Shown: positions 44,761 through 54,680 of the stretch, one piece after another
Layout: every line of letters begins with the position of its first letter
Numbering within the stretch: the stretch's first letter is position 1
Assembly (NCBI GenBank): GCA_012838205.1
Contig: DUPR01000033.1
Coordinates: 1-58,794, forward strand
Length of the DNA: 58,794 nt
From: Methanobacterium sp.
GTDB taxonomy: Archaea; Methanobacteriota; Methanobacteria; Methanobacteriales; Methanobacteriaceae
Direction of reading: 5' to 3'
The notes under the pieces: generated by a model
The model's input: the letters and a program-made list of their open reading frames with translations, nothing else
The model's database searches: none
Told to the model about the DNA's origin: nothing
Made by a program: the position numbers and the translations under genes

Positions 44761-45228
44761 ATGACTGAAAATAATGGATGCAGTGTTAATCAGGAGAAGA
44801 TTAAAAAATTTTTGAAAAAAATTTTTGAAGAAAAAAAGGCCAAGAAATCTGAATTTATAGGGGATATAATCGTTAGTATAATCCTACTCTACATTGTAAA
44901 TAACTTGTTATCTTGGAATATCAGCTTCATCGCATCTTCTTTCCAAGATGTTTTATGGATTTTCAACATTTCAATAGGTGCAACAATTATTGTTAATATC
45001 ATTTTCTTAGCTTATCATCCAGGATGGTTCCGCAGCATTACACAGATAGTTTTAAATGCACTGTCTTTTTATGTCTGTTACTCCTTATATACCATATTTC
45101 CATTCATTTTTAGCCAAACAGCCTACGTCATCATCGTTAAAATGATTCTTCTCGGAGCGATGGTCGTATTAGTAATAACCAGTCTAGTTGAAGTTCTTAA
45201 ACTCATTGTAAACATCACTAGGCAATGA
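44761..45228 (+). CDS. Hypothetical four-helix membrane protein
   Basis: Protein of 155 residues. A charged, lysine-rich N-terminal segment is followed by four hydrophobic helices (about 36-55, 65-85, 98-115, 123-145). GGTGGAG stands just before the ATG, and a TTATATAAC element about 30 bases upstream of that. No known family. Convergent with the small gene at 45336. Confidence 0.65.
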   Translation: MTENNGCSVNQEKIKKFLKKIFEEKKAKKSEFIGDIIVSIILLYIVNNLLSWNISFIASSFQDVLWIFNISIGATIIVNIIFLAYHPGWFRSITQIVLNALSFYVCYSLYTIFPFIFSQTAYVIIVKMILLGAMVVLVITSLVEVLKLIVNITRQ

Positions 45229-45335
45229 CCTCCACTCCCTATTTAATTTTCTAAAAATCCCTATTAAAATCGATTAAAATAAACATAATACAGCATAAAA
45301 TTTGATGGATACATATTTGTAAAAAAAAATAGTTT

Positions 45336-45602
45336 TTATTCTAAAAATGATTGAGTATGGTATTCAGCTTCGATTTTGATAGCATTAATTAGTTCTTCTA
45401 TTGATTCATCTTCCCACGGTTCTTCTGTATTTACAAAAACGTTGAAATAAATGTTAGAACCGTCAAAATTAACGTCATAATCTTCAAAATTATTTATTAA
45501 GTTCTGATTTAGCCTAGAACGTTCTTCCAAAGATAATTTAACAATAAGGCGTACTTCCCATCCATTATTTATTTCTTTTACTAAATCAACATTTATTTGC
45601 AT
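45336..45602 (-). CDS. Small acidic hypothetical protein
   Basis: Protein of 88 residues with no recognised family and no membrane helix; acidic at its C-terminal half (TEEPWEDESIEELI). The ATG at 45602 has GGAGAAG 5 bases upstream, so I prefer it to the more distant start at 45626. Real gene by ribosome site and composition; function unknown. Confidence 0.6.
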   Translation of the reverse strand: MQINVDLVKEINNGWEVRLIVKLSLEERSRLNQNLINNFEDYDVNFDGSNIYFNVFVNTEEPWEDESIEELINAIKIEAEYHTQSFLE

Positions 45603-45696
45603 CTTAACTTCTCCATAACAATCCAAAAAATACTTGCTTTCACTGACATTTTTGGTTTCAACAATTTAATCATCAAATTTTGTTTCAACCGAATTT

Positions 45697-47139
45697 TTAA
45701 GGCTTATTAATTTTTAGTGAACGTTTAAACCCTTGAAAAACATCTTTAACTGATCTTAAGAGGGGATTTTTTACTTTTATGGGAGTTTTCATTTTTTCCA
45801 GACGATCGATTCGGAAGTATATTGGAGGGTGAGGATCGAAATTTATCCACTTAGGGAAGCGGGTTGGTGCAATCCTTTCAGCCAGGAGGCGGTTATAACC
45901 AATTTTTCGCAGTGCCTCGGCCAGAACATGGGGTTCGCCAATTTTCATGGCCGATAGAAGATCTGCCCTGGTTTCAAAGAATTTGGCTATGAAAAATATA
46001 AGCCCCATTACCAAAATCAGATATACCAAAGGAGATAAGACTACAATCGGATATAGGATGGTAAATCGGAGTATGAATTCCAATGAAATGATGCTGAAAA
46101 GTATGAAAGGATCTCTTCCTGATAAGTGGCCCATTTCATGACCAATAACTGACAATATTTCATTTTCTTCCAACTGAACTAAAAGCCCGGTGGTGATAAG
46201 CACCAAACCCCTGTTGGGGCTGGGACCAGTTGCAGCGGCATTGGCAATCATTGTATTACTTAATGCAACTTTAGGCATCTTAATATTGAATTTGTTAGAA
46301 GCTTCCTTAACTATGCTGTAAACATCAACAACTTTGGAAACACGAATTTTTGCATTGCATTTGAAACCATATTCTGCGAAAACATCTTCACCTAGCTCAC
46401 AAGTAGGTTCCCGGCCCACAGCAAGGCTTTTTTTGTAAATTTTTTCTTTCATCTTAATGATCATATCTTTACCAAATTTTTCCTGAAATTTAAGAAATTC
46501 TTCCAATGGGAGTTGGTACTCCAAGATATGAACCCGGGGGTTTTCAGGGGTGATCTTCCAATCACTAGTACCTAACAAAATCTGGTCTGAAAAGAGCATA
46601 ATAACTAATTGAATGGTTAATATCCCAATAATACCCATTACAATTCCTAATGAAAGAAATAGTGTAATGTTAACCGCGAAAAATAGGATGTAGATCAAGA
46701 TCATGTTACTTCCAAAAATACGAAATGAAAATTTTTTCCTACGAGTTGGAGGTGATTCTGGGATGATTTTTTCCCCTTCAACCCAAGCAAAGTAAAGTGT
46801 GGCTTGGCGTATTGTGTCTTCGTAAAATTGTACAGTAATGAGGAGTTTTTCTTTAATTAAGTCCATCTTTTTGGTGATATTGATATTATGGGGACAATTA
46901 ACAGGTGTCATCTTCACTTTGAAGGGGTTTGTTGCTTGAACTTCCACCAAAACTTCCCATTTCTCTGTTTCATTTATTGCTGTGAAATTAAGATGTGCCA
47001 CACTATTTTTAAAGGTCTTTTTAGTATTATGATAGTATTTTCCTTGAGGCTTAAGGAAATATTCTTCAATAAAATTTAAAGCTTCCTCCAAATGTATATC
47101 TGAAAGCTCAGTGGTTATGGTGTAATATTTTGGTAACAT
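45697..47139 (-). CDS. M48-family membrane metallopeptidase
   Basis: Protein of 480 residues. The zinc motif HEMGH lies near residue 333 ([14 protein letters not shown]), with a downstream ETRAD glutamate as the third ligand, as in HtpX/Ste24-like M48 enzymes. Two hydrophobic regions (about 150-190 and 350-385) flank a soluble domain; the N-terminal 130 residues are an extra domain. Role in membrane protein quality control is inferred. The ATG at 47139 with GGGGAATAAA upstream is preferred over the start at 47187. Confidence 0.9.
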   Translation of the reverse strand: MLPKYYTITTELSDIHLEEALNFIEEYFLKPQGKYYHNTKKTFKNSVAHLNFTAINETEKWEVLVEVQATNPFKVKMTPVNCPHNINITKKMDLIKEKLLITVQFYEDTIRQATLYFAWVEGEKIIPESPPTRRKKFSFRIFGSNMILIYILFFAVNITLFLSLGIVMGIIGILTIQLVIMLFSDQILLGTSDWKITPENPRVHILEYQLPLEEFLKFQEKFGKDMIIKMKEKIYKKSLAVGREPTCELGEDVFAEYGFKCNAKIRVSKVVDVYSIVKEASNKFNIKMPKVALSNTMIANAAATGPSPNRGLVLITTGLLVQLEENEILSVIGHEMGHLSGRDPFILFSIISLEFILRFTILYPIVVLSPLVYLILVMGLIFFIAKFFETRADLLSAMKIGEPHVLAEALRKIGYNRLLAERIAPTRFPKWINFDPHPPIYFRIDRLEKMKTPIKVKNPLLRSVKDVFQGFKRSLKINKP

Positions 47140-47431
47140 TTTATTCCCCAATATTGGCATAATGAAAAAAATAAACGTTCTCAACATATATTTTGTAAAC
47201 CATAATTAATGAAATTAATCCACAAAGAAAAAACAGAATTTTATATCTTTAAATCCTCCTATGGCCTTTTGATATTATTTTTCTGCAAATATCTATTTGT
47301 AAATAAAAAATTTTAGGTGGACTGTCTGCTAAATTGTAAAAACACCCTCCATCATATGTTTATTATTAAATATAGTTCTTAAATTATGATAATCGTCAAT
47401 TATTTTTATTGTTATCTCTGAAATTCATATT

Positions 47432-48199
47432 ATGAAATTAGTTGAAGAAAAAAATCCAGATACCGAACGGGTATTGGAAATTTTAACGGAAGGATTATCA
47501 AAAAGGGCTTTTATAACAATTCTGGCGTCTTGTCGGGTTTATTATGATGGTAGAGCAACCAGTCGTCTGGAATTAGGAGATAGAGTTATCATAATAAAAT
47601 CTGATGGATCTTTTATCATCCACCAGGATCGCAACCTGGAACCAGTAAACTGGCAACCACCTAAGACTAAGGTCACTGCTAGAATTCATCAAGGAATGGT
47701 TAAAGTAAGAGGAGTAAGGAGAACCCCCTCTGAATCATTGGAAGTGGAAATACTACAAACTCATATGATTTCTTATTTCATAGGAGAAGATTCAGAAAGT
47801 CTCCAACTGGCAGGTTATGAGGCAGATATGGGAGATCTCATATTCAAGGATCCGGAGGTTATTGAAAAAGGGTTCAGACCAACATCAAGGGAATACCATA
47901 CACCTCAAGGATTCATTGATATATTAGGCAAAGACCTAGATGGAAATATCACAATTTTAGAGTTAAAAAGCAGAAAAGCAGGTACTAACGCTGTTAAACA
48001 GTTAAGACGCTATGTAGACTGTTTCTGTGACCACAAAGAAAAGGTAAGGGGATTATTAATTGCACCTTCAATCACTGATGATGCAATGGAGTTATTGGAA
48101 GAACAGGGAATGGAGTTTAAGGCTCTTGAACCTCCCAGGGAATTAGGAAATCAGAAAATTGTCACACTGGAAAACTTTCTAGGCCACAGTAGTTCATGA
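47432..48199 (+). CDS. nucS: Mismatch-specific endonuclease NucS/EndoMS
   Basis: Protein of 255 residues. The C-terminal nuclease domain carries the RecB-like active site: GFIDILGKD, then ILELKSRKA, giving D, E-x-K, followed by QLRRYVD. The N-terminal domain is the DNA-binding/dimerisation part. EndoMS/NucS cleaves both strands at mismatches and replaces MutS-MutL in many archaea. There is no clear Shine-Dalgarno upstream, so the mRNA may have a short leader. Confidence 0.95.
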   Translation: MKLVEEKNPDTERVLEILTEGLSKRAFITILASCRVYYDGRATSRLELGDRVIIIKSDGSFIIHQDRNLEPVNWQPPKTKVTARIHQGMVKVRGVRRTPSESLEVEILQTHMISYFIGEDSESLQLAGYEADMGDLIFKDPEVIEKGFRPTSREYHTPQGFIDILGKDLDGNITILELKSRKAGTNAVKQLRRYVDCFCDHKEKVRGLLIAPSITDDAMELLEEQGMEFKALEPPRELGNQKIVTLENFLGHSSS

Positions 48200-48322
48200 A
48201 TATTTGGATAACAATAAAACCAAAAAAAAAACAATTAATTATTCTCAAAAAAAAAATTGGTGAATGTGATAGTATAATATTTGGTCAGGGATTATTTCAG
48301 CATGGATTAGCACTACACTAGT

Positions 48323-48427
48323 TTAACTTACTTCAAAGAAACCCACACAGAAACAACTAGCACCTTCAAAACTTCGTTGAAATATTGCAGGACATGGTAA
48401 TTTAATTAAGGCATAGTATTTTTGCAG
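48323..48427 (-). CDS. Possible 34-residue cysteine-bearing peptide (non-ATG start)
   Basis: An open frame of 34 codons with three cysteines (L-P-C-P-A-I-F, then A-S-C-F-C-V-G-F) ends at TAA 48323-48325. The only start option near a ribosome site is a CTG at 48427, 5 bases after GGTGAT. The strip is GC-richer than other gaps here. It may be a real small protein, the ghost of one, or the coding shadow of an RNA. Confidence 0.2.
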   Translation of the reverse strand: MQKYYALIKLPCPAIFQRSFEGASCFCVGFFEVS

Positions 48428-48471
48428 TTGTTATCACCACAATAAGGAGGGGGTGGGTCGAGTCTGTACAT
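48406..48471 (-). CDS. Possible 21-residue proline/cysteine peptide after the vWA gene
   Basis: ATG at 48471 is 2 bases downstream of the vWA stop, and GGTGAGGGA (inside the last vWA codons) lies 9 bases upstream, an arrangement suited to coupled translation. The peptide is MYRLDPPPPYCGDNNC plus five residues. It overlaps, in another frame, the 34-codon frame at 48323-48427. Confidence 0.3.
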   Translation of the reverse strand: MYRLDPPPPYCGDNNCKNTMP

Positions 48472-48473
48472 GA

Positions 48474-49640
48474 TTAAATATCCCTCACCATAATGGCCAA
48501 TTGGTTGAGATTTTTCACTTCATGGACCTCTGCCCCAGCATCCCGGTAATCTGAAACACAACTATCCACAACATCCCATTTTTTCTCATCCTCTGGATTG
48601 AAAATCATAACCTTACGGCATTTAATGGCCATGTTTTCAATTAACTCAGCACTCCGGGGCTTCCCATCATCTTTAGGACCAGCCCAATCCCGACAATCCG
48701 AAAGTATCATTAGAGTGGTTCGGTGGTTAAGCTGTACCTTATCTAAAAAGGATTCAAAAGCTTGGTACATGTTACTGGTACCATGGATCATCAAATTCTT
48801 CTGCCTTATATCTCTTACTTTGATGAAAGCATCCATCATATTGGGTTCATCCATAGCCACAGTTGTTTCAACTGATTTATTATCATAATCGAAAACTCTC
48901 ACTCTTCTGAAAGAATTTTGAGCTGCGTATACCAAGCAGAAAAACCAGTTACTGATCCAGTCACAGGAACCACTGACATCGTTTAAAAAAAAGTGATGAT
49001 TCTTTTTAATCTTTGGTTTGCTTTTAACCAAGTCAATCAGAGCACCACCGTATTGAAGATTCTTACGTATGGTTCTGCGTATATCAGGGCGCATGATGCG
49101 AGCCTGTCTCTGGCGTCTGCTGCGCACCATGGCAATCTTTTTACCCATCTTCTGGCATAATAGGAAAAGTTCTGGTTCGAAGGAATTTAAGGTATTAATA
49201 TCTCTGGAGAGAAGTTCAGCCTCATTTGGAGTTTTACTATAATCGTCAAGGGGTGGATGGTAGTTGATCTCATCTGACTTGATTTCGTGTGCTTTATAGT
49301 CAGATTCATCTTCTTGGAAGGAAATTTTCCATTTTTTTTGGCTTTTTGCAGACCAAACACTCTTGGTTGACGTTTTTGAGGATTCCTCGTTGTCAGTTTC
49401 ATTTCCATCATTATCAGGATGGTCCTGAAAAAATTCATCATAAAGACGATTAAAGGTGTTTCTATCTTTGTTTTCTTTGATATACACCGAAGCCAGAGCA
49501 TCCTTAAAGTGAGGATCCTTCTCACCAATTAATTCTAGAACTTGTTGGCTGGTGCAAGTGCTTCTAATGCTTACAGGGATCCCATTTTTGCGTAATAAAC
49601 CGGAAAAGTTGACTATTTTGTCCATATTTTTCCCATACAT
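48474..49640 (-). CDS. CoxE-like von Willebrand factor A domain protein
   Basis: Protein of 388 residues. The N-terminal half has a charged, low-complexity region (about 75-140); the C-terminal half is a vWA domain with the MIDAS-like [10 protein letters not shown] starting at D221, GTSNMYQAF, and LSDCRDW. This resembles CoxE, which works with the AAA ATPase CoxD. The AAA gene lies 46 bases upstream on the same strand, so a MoxR/CoxE-type pair is likely, which often remodels or inserts metals in partner complexes; no such partner is in the window. An internal ATG at 49625 with GGGAAA upstream is an alternative start. Confidence 0.83.
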   Translation of the reverse strand: MYGKNMDKIVNFSGLLRKNGIPVSIRSTCTSQQVLELIGEKDPHFKDALASVYIKENKDRNTFNRLYDEFFQDHPDNDGNETDNEESSKTSTKSVWSAKSQKKWKISFQEDESDYKAHEIKSDEINYHPPLDDYSKTPNEAELLSRDINTLNSFEPELFLLCQKMGKKIAMVRSRRQRQARIMRPDIRRTIRKNLQYGGALIDLVKSKPKIKKNHHFFLNDVSGSCDWISNWFFCLVYAAQNSFRRVRVFDYDNKSVETTVAMDEPNMMDAFIKVRDIRQKNLMIHGTSNMYQAFESFLDKVQLNHRTTLMILSDCRDWAGPKDDGKPRSAELIENMAIKCRKVMIFNPEDEKKWDVVDSCVSDYRDAGAEVHEVKNLNQLAIMVRDI

Positions 49641-49686
49641 GTTTAATGACCCATAAATGATTATTGTGAAATTACAACTTGGATCT

Positions 49687-50562
49687 TTATTTGGATGATT
49701 TGAATATTGTGGATTGGACTTTGTTACGATCTTCTTCAGACTTTAAGACCACTTGAACTGTTCTTTTAAGCGATTCATCGCTAGCTTCCATATCTCCAGT
49801 GGCTATAAGAGTTCTAATCCAGTCAACCGTTGCCCTGATAGATGGTTTTTTTAGAAGATCAAGTTTTCTGATTTTCTGTATAAATCCCACCACCTTCTCA
49901 ACTAAGAGATGAGGTGCCTCAGGAAGCAGTGATTTCACAATTTCAATTTCTCTTTCAAGTGTTGGATAATCAATATAAAGGAAAAGACACCGATCTCTAG
50001 TTTCATCAAGGAGCATCCTCTGAGAATTTGAGGTTAAAACTACTAGTAAGTCATTTTTTAGCTTGAAAGTTCCAAGGTCATTGACAGTTATTTCTTTTTC
50101 TCCTAACGCTTGGAGAAGGAAGCTTTCCACTTCTTCATCCGCCTTGTCAAGTTCATCAATAAGCATTACTGCTGGGGAAGGGTTAATGAACGCTTGGAGT
50201 AATGGTCTTTTTATAAAAAATTTTTCACTGAAAACATCAGTATCAGTGTTATTAGCTATTTTTGTTTCTTTGAGGCGGGACATCTCCAAATGCAATAATT
50301 GTTTCTGGTAATTCCATTCACCCACCATTTGCTCGAAGGTAATTCCTTCATAGCATTGCACACGGAAAAAATCCCTCTTCAACGCTCGGGAAACAGATTT
50401 AGATAGTTCTGTTTTCCCTGTTCCAGGTGGTCCCTCAACCAAGATGGGTTTTCCCAGTTGAAGTGATAAAAAAAGGGTTATTAATATATTATCATCTGGG
50501 ATGTAATTTGCTTCAATTAAGGCTTGTTCTAGTTCTTCTTTATCGATGTGTTCTTTTTTAAT
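49687..50562 (-). CDS. MoxR/CoxD-type AAA+ ATPase with uncertain start
   Basis: The AAA+ module is complete: Walker [10 protein letters not shown], Walker [12 protein letters not shown], sensor 1 VVLTSNSQR and arginine-bearing [12 protein letters not shown] at 50442 would begin only just before Walker A and cut off strand 1. Reading upstream, the frame stays open to the stop at 50611-50613 and encodes a family-like start region ([17 protein letters not shown], then LGKPILVEG), but has no ATG, GTG or TTG. The ATT at 50562, just 3 bases after GGAG, is a candidate start. Forms a pair with the downstream vWA gene. Confidence 0.8.
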   Translation of the reverse strand: MKKEHIDKEELEQALIEANYIPDDNILITLFLSLQLGKPILVEGPPGTGKTELSKSVSRALKRDFFRVQCYEGITFEQMVGEWNYQKQLLHLEMSRLKETKIANNTDTDVFSEKFFIKRPLLQAFINPSPAVMLIDELDKADEEVESFLLQALGEKEITVNDLGTFKLKNDLLVVLTSNSQRMLLDETRDRCLFLYIDYPTLEREIEIVKSLLPEAPHLLVEKVVGFIQKIRKLDLLKKPSIRATVDWIRTLIATGDMEASDESLKRTVQVVLKSEEDRNKVQSTIFKSSK

Positions 50563-50940
50563 AGACTCCGATTTATTAGGGTTGATAGTTAAACACTCCA
50601 GTACTAATCTTTAACATAACCTATTTCTAGTAATATATTTCGTGGTAATGCTTTAAAAATTGTATCCAGAACTGTTCGTATACTGTATTATATGGATAAA
50701 GTTTCATCCATGAATTCACAAGAATGGAAATAAAAGTTAGAAATAACACAATTATTGAAATCTTAAAAATAAATATAAGTAATAATATTTACTTGTAATA
50801 AAATTAAAAAATAATAATTTAACTCATATTACTGTCTGGGAAATTTGTTATGGAAATTCAACACCTTCTTTTCTTGATTTAAATCATCAAATGGGGAAAA
50901 AGCTTAAATAACTCTTTCATCCTAGAATATATTGATTATT
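50563..50940. other. Intergenic region, divergent AAA and M14-like genes
   Basis: About 375 AT-rich bases. It includes the start region of the AAA gene on the minus strand and, at about 50903-50910, a CTTAAATAA TATA-like element about 33 bases before the ATG of the M14-like gene. A short AAGTAA / TTACTT pair is present near 50790 but not notable. No gene is seen. Confidence 0.5.
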
Positions 50941-51786
50941 ATGCCTTACTTGATTTGTCAAAGATGTGGTGGCTACTACAAGCTGGAAGAAGATGAATCC
51001 CCTGATGACTTTGATACTTGTAGATGTGGAGGGGATTTGGTCTATTCCTACTCTATTGATCAAACTCCTAAACGTCGCAGTAAAAAAGGATTCGCCTGGG
51101 TTTCTTTTTTCTTCACTGCAGTGATAGTGGTTATAGCATTTATTTCATTTACCATGCCAGATTTTGGTGGAGATTCTGGATCACCCTTAAAATTAGCCTC
51201 AGATTATCGTGGATCAGTTAGTAAAGAAGTTTTCGCAGCTTCTGATACTTCTTCATCAGCTAAGAAAACTATTGCCATTATCACTGGAATGCATCCCCGT
51301 GAAAAACTTTCAATACAAACTGTGAATGATGTAATCCATCAATACAGTTTATCTGCCAATAACGAAATCATCCACTACCGAGTTAACGTTACCAACAATC
51401 CCAACAATTTTCATGTTGGCCGTACTAATGGGGAAGGATTGGTAGCAACCTACATAATTCCGGATATCAAAAAATCCAATATTGACGCGGTAATAATATG
51501 CCATGACCATGCTCCAGGTTACGGTAAAGGATATTTTATTGCTACTCCAAAAATGGACACTCCTTCTGTTGCATTGGCTGAGAAAATAGAAAAAAATATA
51601 CCAGAATTCATATACTACCGGGCCACTGCTTATTCTGAACACGGATCATCCACTTTCACGGTTTCTTACCCTTTGGCAAAGTTAGGGATTCCTACATTGG
51701 TATATGAAATGCCAGAGTGGGCTACTTACACTCAAGCCTATGATGAGAGTAAAAAACTTATTTCAAATTGTTTCCTGGAAATTTAA
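50941..51786 (+). CDS. Membrane-anchored zinc-ribbon / M14-AspA-like protein
   Basis: Protein of 281 residues. An N-terminal zinc ribbon (C6, C9, C27, C29) is followed by a basic linker, a membrane helix at about 52-71, and an external domain of about 190 residues. This domain begins [14 protein letters not shown], where H118 and E121 form an H-x-x-E like the zinc site of M14/aspartoacylase (AspA/AstE) enzymes; a later TLVYEMPEW may supply the catalytic Glu. Hydrolysis of an amide at the cell surface is inferred. The ATG at 50941 is used; the mRNA leader seems very short with no Shine-Dalgarno. A distant relative is at 55330. Confidence 0.68.
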   Translation: MPYLICQRCGGYYKLEEDESPDDFDTCRCGGDLVYSYSIDQTPKRRSKKGFAWVSFFFTAVIVVIAFISFTMPDFGGDSGSPLKLASDYRGSVSKEVFAASDTSSSAKKTIAIITGMHPREKLSIQTVNDVIHQYSLSANNEIIHYRVNVTNNPNNFHVGRTNGEGLVATYIIPDIKKSNIDAVIICHDHAPGYGKGYFIATPKMDTPSVALAEKIEKNIPEFIYYRATAYSEHGSSTFTVSYPLAKLGIPTLVYEMPEWATYTQAYDESKKLISNCFLEI

Positions 51787-52225
51787 AATAACATGTTTAT
51801 TATGAAGATCGACTTTGGAGGCGACACTAATTTTAAAGAAACTGGATAAAATTACACAATTGTTTGTAATGTTTTTATTTTTTATTTTAATCTTGATGAT
51901 TCTCGAATTTATTAAATTGGCCTTCAAATTATTAAATTAGTAAATTATTAAAACTTTAATGGTTTTTTTTTAAATCCAATTCCAAAAAAATGACAATTAG
52001 GCCGAATTTTTGTTTTCACTAGTAAATTCACATTTTTCACAAAAAATAACACTTGTTTAATTCATTATAATAAGTTTAGCCTGATGAATAATCATGATTT
52101 TTTTAATGATTATCCAACATTTTTCTTTATTGTTCTTGTTTTCACTATAACGTTTAAATGGATGTGAAAATAGAATAATTTTTGTTAATAAGTAAAAATA
52201 TTTTCATTAACCGGAGGATGTAAAA
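51787..52225. other. AT-rich intergenic region upstream of the zinc-ribbon miniprotein
   Basis: About 440 bases. A short frame of 18 codons at 51796 lacks a ribosome site. An inverted repeat ATAATCAT / ATGATTAT with a 10-base loop lies at 52088-52113, and AAATTATTAAA occurs twice near 51930. A TTTAAAT element near 52151 is the likely promoter of the gene at 52226. Nothing else stands out. Confidence 0.45.
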
Positions 52226-52420
52226 ATGATTGGAAAATTTTTGGTTTTAAATTGTTCAATTACCGGTCCAGTCGTTATTGTTAATGACAAGCATTCTGAA
52301 AGATCTTGCCCCAATTGTGGTTCAACTGATATAAGCCACAAATCATCAAACGATTTTATTGCCACTAAACAGTGTAAAAACTGCGCAGTACTTATTAACA
52401 CACCTATCAGGAAAAAATAG
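52226..52420 (+). CDS. Zinc-ribbon miniprotein
   Basis: Protein of 64 residues with two C-x2-C pairs, SCPNCGSTD and QCKNCAV, spaced about 20 residues apart, forming one zinc ribbon. The first 26 residues are hydrophobic/beta-like. GGAGGATG stands upstream of the ATG, so it is very likely expressed. No family name can be given. Zinc ribbons of this size often act in RNA, DNA or protein contacts. Confidence 0.75.
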   Translation: MIGKFLVLNCSITGPVVIVNDKHSERSCPNCGSTDISHKSSNDFIATKQCKNCAVLINTPIRKK

Positions 52421-52487
52421 GCAATAAGAGTGGACAGTCAAAAAGCTGCATTGACCAAAAAAAGGGGGGGGGATGCCCACCATTCCC

Positions 52488-54497
52488 TTATTTATTATTT
52501 TTTATAGTGCAGATGAATCCGTTAAATAAGATTAAAAGGGCTAGTGCTAATCCTTCTAATGGTGTTCCAGTTTCTTGCATTGGCACTGTATAAAGTGAAG
52601 TGGGGGTGACTGACGCTCCAAGGATGGTTACAAAACATTTAACAGTTTCATAATCTGATGCGGTAATGGTTGCAATGCCAGGGCCTTCATCCGCTCTTAA
52701 AATTGCTTTAGCAAGGCCTTTAAGCCATGGGACAAGGACAGTTTTACTTCCCACACTACCTAAATTAGTGGTGAATGTAACCGAGGATCCACTAAAGTAC
52801 ATATCTGCATCCGCTCGATGATAACCACCAGCTACATCAGTGTAAACATCGGCAGTGATCATTGAATGTTGACCCTGATATATAGTGGAGGGGATTGCTT
52901 TAATGGTTAAAATAAGCCACGGGGAATAAATTAGGGTTCCATTTCCAATGAAAAATTTGCCAGAATCAGGGTTATTATTCCCATACCAGTTGAAGCTTGC
53001 AGTGGTTTTGCTATTTTCGAGTTCATGAAAAAGCTTATCTAGTTCATCCCTGATGGGTTTTAAAATTGGCTCCAATTCGGGGTTCTTTTTAATGGCATCA
53101 TCAATGGGTTTGAGCATTTCATCTATAGTTGGTCCGAAGGAGGAGAATAGGAAGTTTTGAATGTAAAAATCATAATTTACAATCCGATTATAATTAATCA
53201 TTCCATTAGGGGAGCATATCACAATGCCTATTCCAGATCCATCACCTTCTATGTTGTTTCCCTGAACAGTTGTGGTGTTAAAACCAGCAGTAACCAGTGA
53301 CACATCATTAGCTCCAACCACTCTCTTCACATCATTAAATAAAACATCTAGATGTGACATTGCTGTGCCTACAATTCCAGCAGCTATACTGGGGGAAGTG
53401 ATATCAAAGACAATGTTATTTTTCAGTTTTGCATTATTAAGCAATCCAAGGCCTATGATTCCTGCACTAGCATTAGCCTTGTTAATATTTGAAACTTGGT
53501 TATCCATCAATACTAAATCACCTAAAGCAACAGTTACAATTCCCACAGCTTGTTCACTGGCACTTATCCCCGATATATTATTTTTTGAAACCAAAACAAT
53601 TCCATTACCTACTATTGCTGCTTCAAGCGCATAAACCGAACTGCCAAGAGTTCCTATAAGATTAGAAATTTTATTTTCTGAAATTAGGGCATCTACACTA
53701 CTTGTAACTATTTCCATTCCCATAATAGCGCTAGCAGCATTGATATCAATAATTAAATTTTTAGTAACCTTTAAATTAGCGATATCAGCCACTTCTGGAT
53801 TACCATCAGCACCTTTACTTTTTCCCAATTGAATTACAAAGACACTACTGTTTATTCCCAATGCGTTAATTTGTGAAAAAGTGTTTTTAATGATATTAAC
53901 GTTAGTTACGCTGCCATTAGTACTTATCAGGATACCATTCAATGTTCCCAAGCCTTTAATATTGGTGACGCTATTTTTAGAGATGTCAAAGAAACCTCCG
54001 GTGAGATTTGCCATAATGCCTATTTTTGATTGTCCGGAGAGTGCATTGCTAAATATGGTGGTGTTAGCACCATAAACTCTAATTCCAGTTGAACCCCCAT
54101 TTATATTGTTATTTTTAACTGTGCAGCCATTGGCACTGATATTGATACCAGTTCCCTGTGGACTATTATCTAAGTGAAAACCGTCAATGGAGCTTCCACT
54201 ACCTCCGGATACCACAGTAAAACCAGTATTAACTGGTTGTAAATGAACATTATCGCCAGAGTGGGCTTTTAAGGTGAGTTTTTTATTTACTGTAACATCT
54301 TCAAAATAAACTCCACTGTGCACATTGATAACATCACCGTCAACTGTGTTTACATTATCAATAGCTGTTTGAATGTTATTATAGGTCTGTCCAACTCCAA
54401 CTTCCCATTGGGCTGCTGACACACAACATATATTTAAAAATAAAATCAGAACTACCAATAAAATCTTTAAAGACAATAATTTGAGTTTACTCTCCAT
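52488..54497 (-). CDS. NosD-like parallel beta-helix surface protein
   Basis: Protein of 669 residues. A signal peptide (LKILLVVLILFLNICCVSAA) opens it. Then comes a pectate-lyase-like right-handed beta-helix with many N-G/N-I-S-x-I repeats (NosD/PbH1), typical of the adhesin-like proteins of methanobacteria. The C-terminal part is an Ig-like, beta-sandwich region and ends with MQETGTPLEGLALALLILF and a short N/K tail, i.e. a conserved-looking T-G-x-P motif plus helix that probably anchors it. Surface adhesion or structural function is inferred. AAGGTGAC precedes the ATG. Confidence 0.85.
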   Translation of the reverse strand: MESKLKLLSLKILLVVLILFLNICCVSAAQWEVGVGQTYNNIQTAIDNVNTVDGDVINVHSGVYFEDVTVNKKLTLKAHSGDNVHLQPVNTGFTVVSGGSGSSIDGFHLDNSPQGTGINISANGCTVKNNNINGGSTGIRVYGANTTIFSNALSGQSKIGIMANLTGGFFDISKNSVTNIKGLGTLNGILISTNGSVTNVNIIKNTFSQINALGINSSVFVIQLGKSKGADGNPEVADIANLKVTKNLIIDINAASAIMGMEIVTSSVDALISENKISNLIGTLGSSVYALEAAIVGNGIVLVSKNNISGISASEQAVGIVTVALGDLVLMDNQVSNINKANASAGIIGLGLLNNAKLKNNIVFDITSPSIAAGIVGTAMSHLDVLFNDVKRVVGANDVSLVTAGFNTTTVQGNNIEGDGSGIGIVICSPNGMINYNRIVNYDFYIQNFLFSSFGPTIDEMLKPIDDAIKKNPELEPILKPIRDELDKLFHELENSKTTASFNWYGNNNPDSGKFFIGNGTLIYSPWLILTIKAIPSTIYQGQHSMITADVYTDVAGGYHRADADMYFSGSSVTFTTNLGSVGSKTVLVPWLKGLAKAILRADEGPGIATITASDYETVKCFVTILGASVTPTSLYTVPMQETGTPLEGLALALLILFNGFICTIKNNK

Positions 54498-54543
54498 ACA
54501 GTCACCTTCGCCTCCAATTCATCTAAAACTCTGATATGTTATT

Positions 54544-54564
54544 ATATTAGAAAAAAACTAATAT
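54544..54564 (-). promoter_or_regulatory. Inverted repeat in the NosD-like gene promoter
   Basis: ATATTAG-A7-CTAATAT, perfect 7-bp arms around a homopolymer, 47-67 bases upstream of the ATG on the minus strand, where a TATA box or operator is expected. Confidence 0.45.
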
Positions 54565-54680
54565 ATCTTTCTATTAGTTATTACACAAATTAAAATGTAA
54601 AAATATGGGCTAAAAAAAATCTAAATTGAGAAAATGATAATAGTTTAAACTAATCAGTGTTGAAAAAAAAATTTATGGAT

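Noticed and set aside
51796..51852. An 18-codon frame starting ATGTTTATTATG after the M14-like gene.
   Set aside because: No ribosome-binding site and too short to judge; probably chance.
52207..52401. A 64-codon open frame on the minus strand opposite the zinc-ribbon miniprotein.
   Set aside because: The plus-strand frame has GGAGGATG and a zinc-ribbon motif; the minus frame has neither.
52464..52472. Run of nine G residues as a phase-variation tract.
   Set aside because: It lies between two convergent genes, downstream of both stops, so slippage would not change a reading frame or promoter; mentioned only as an oddity.
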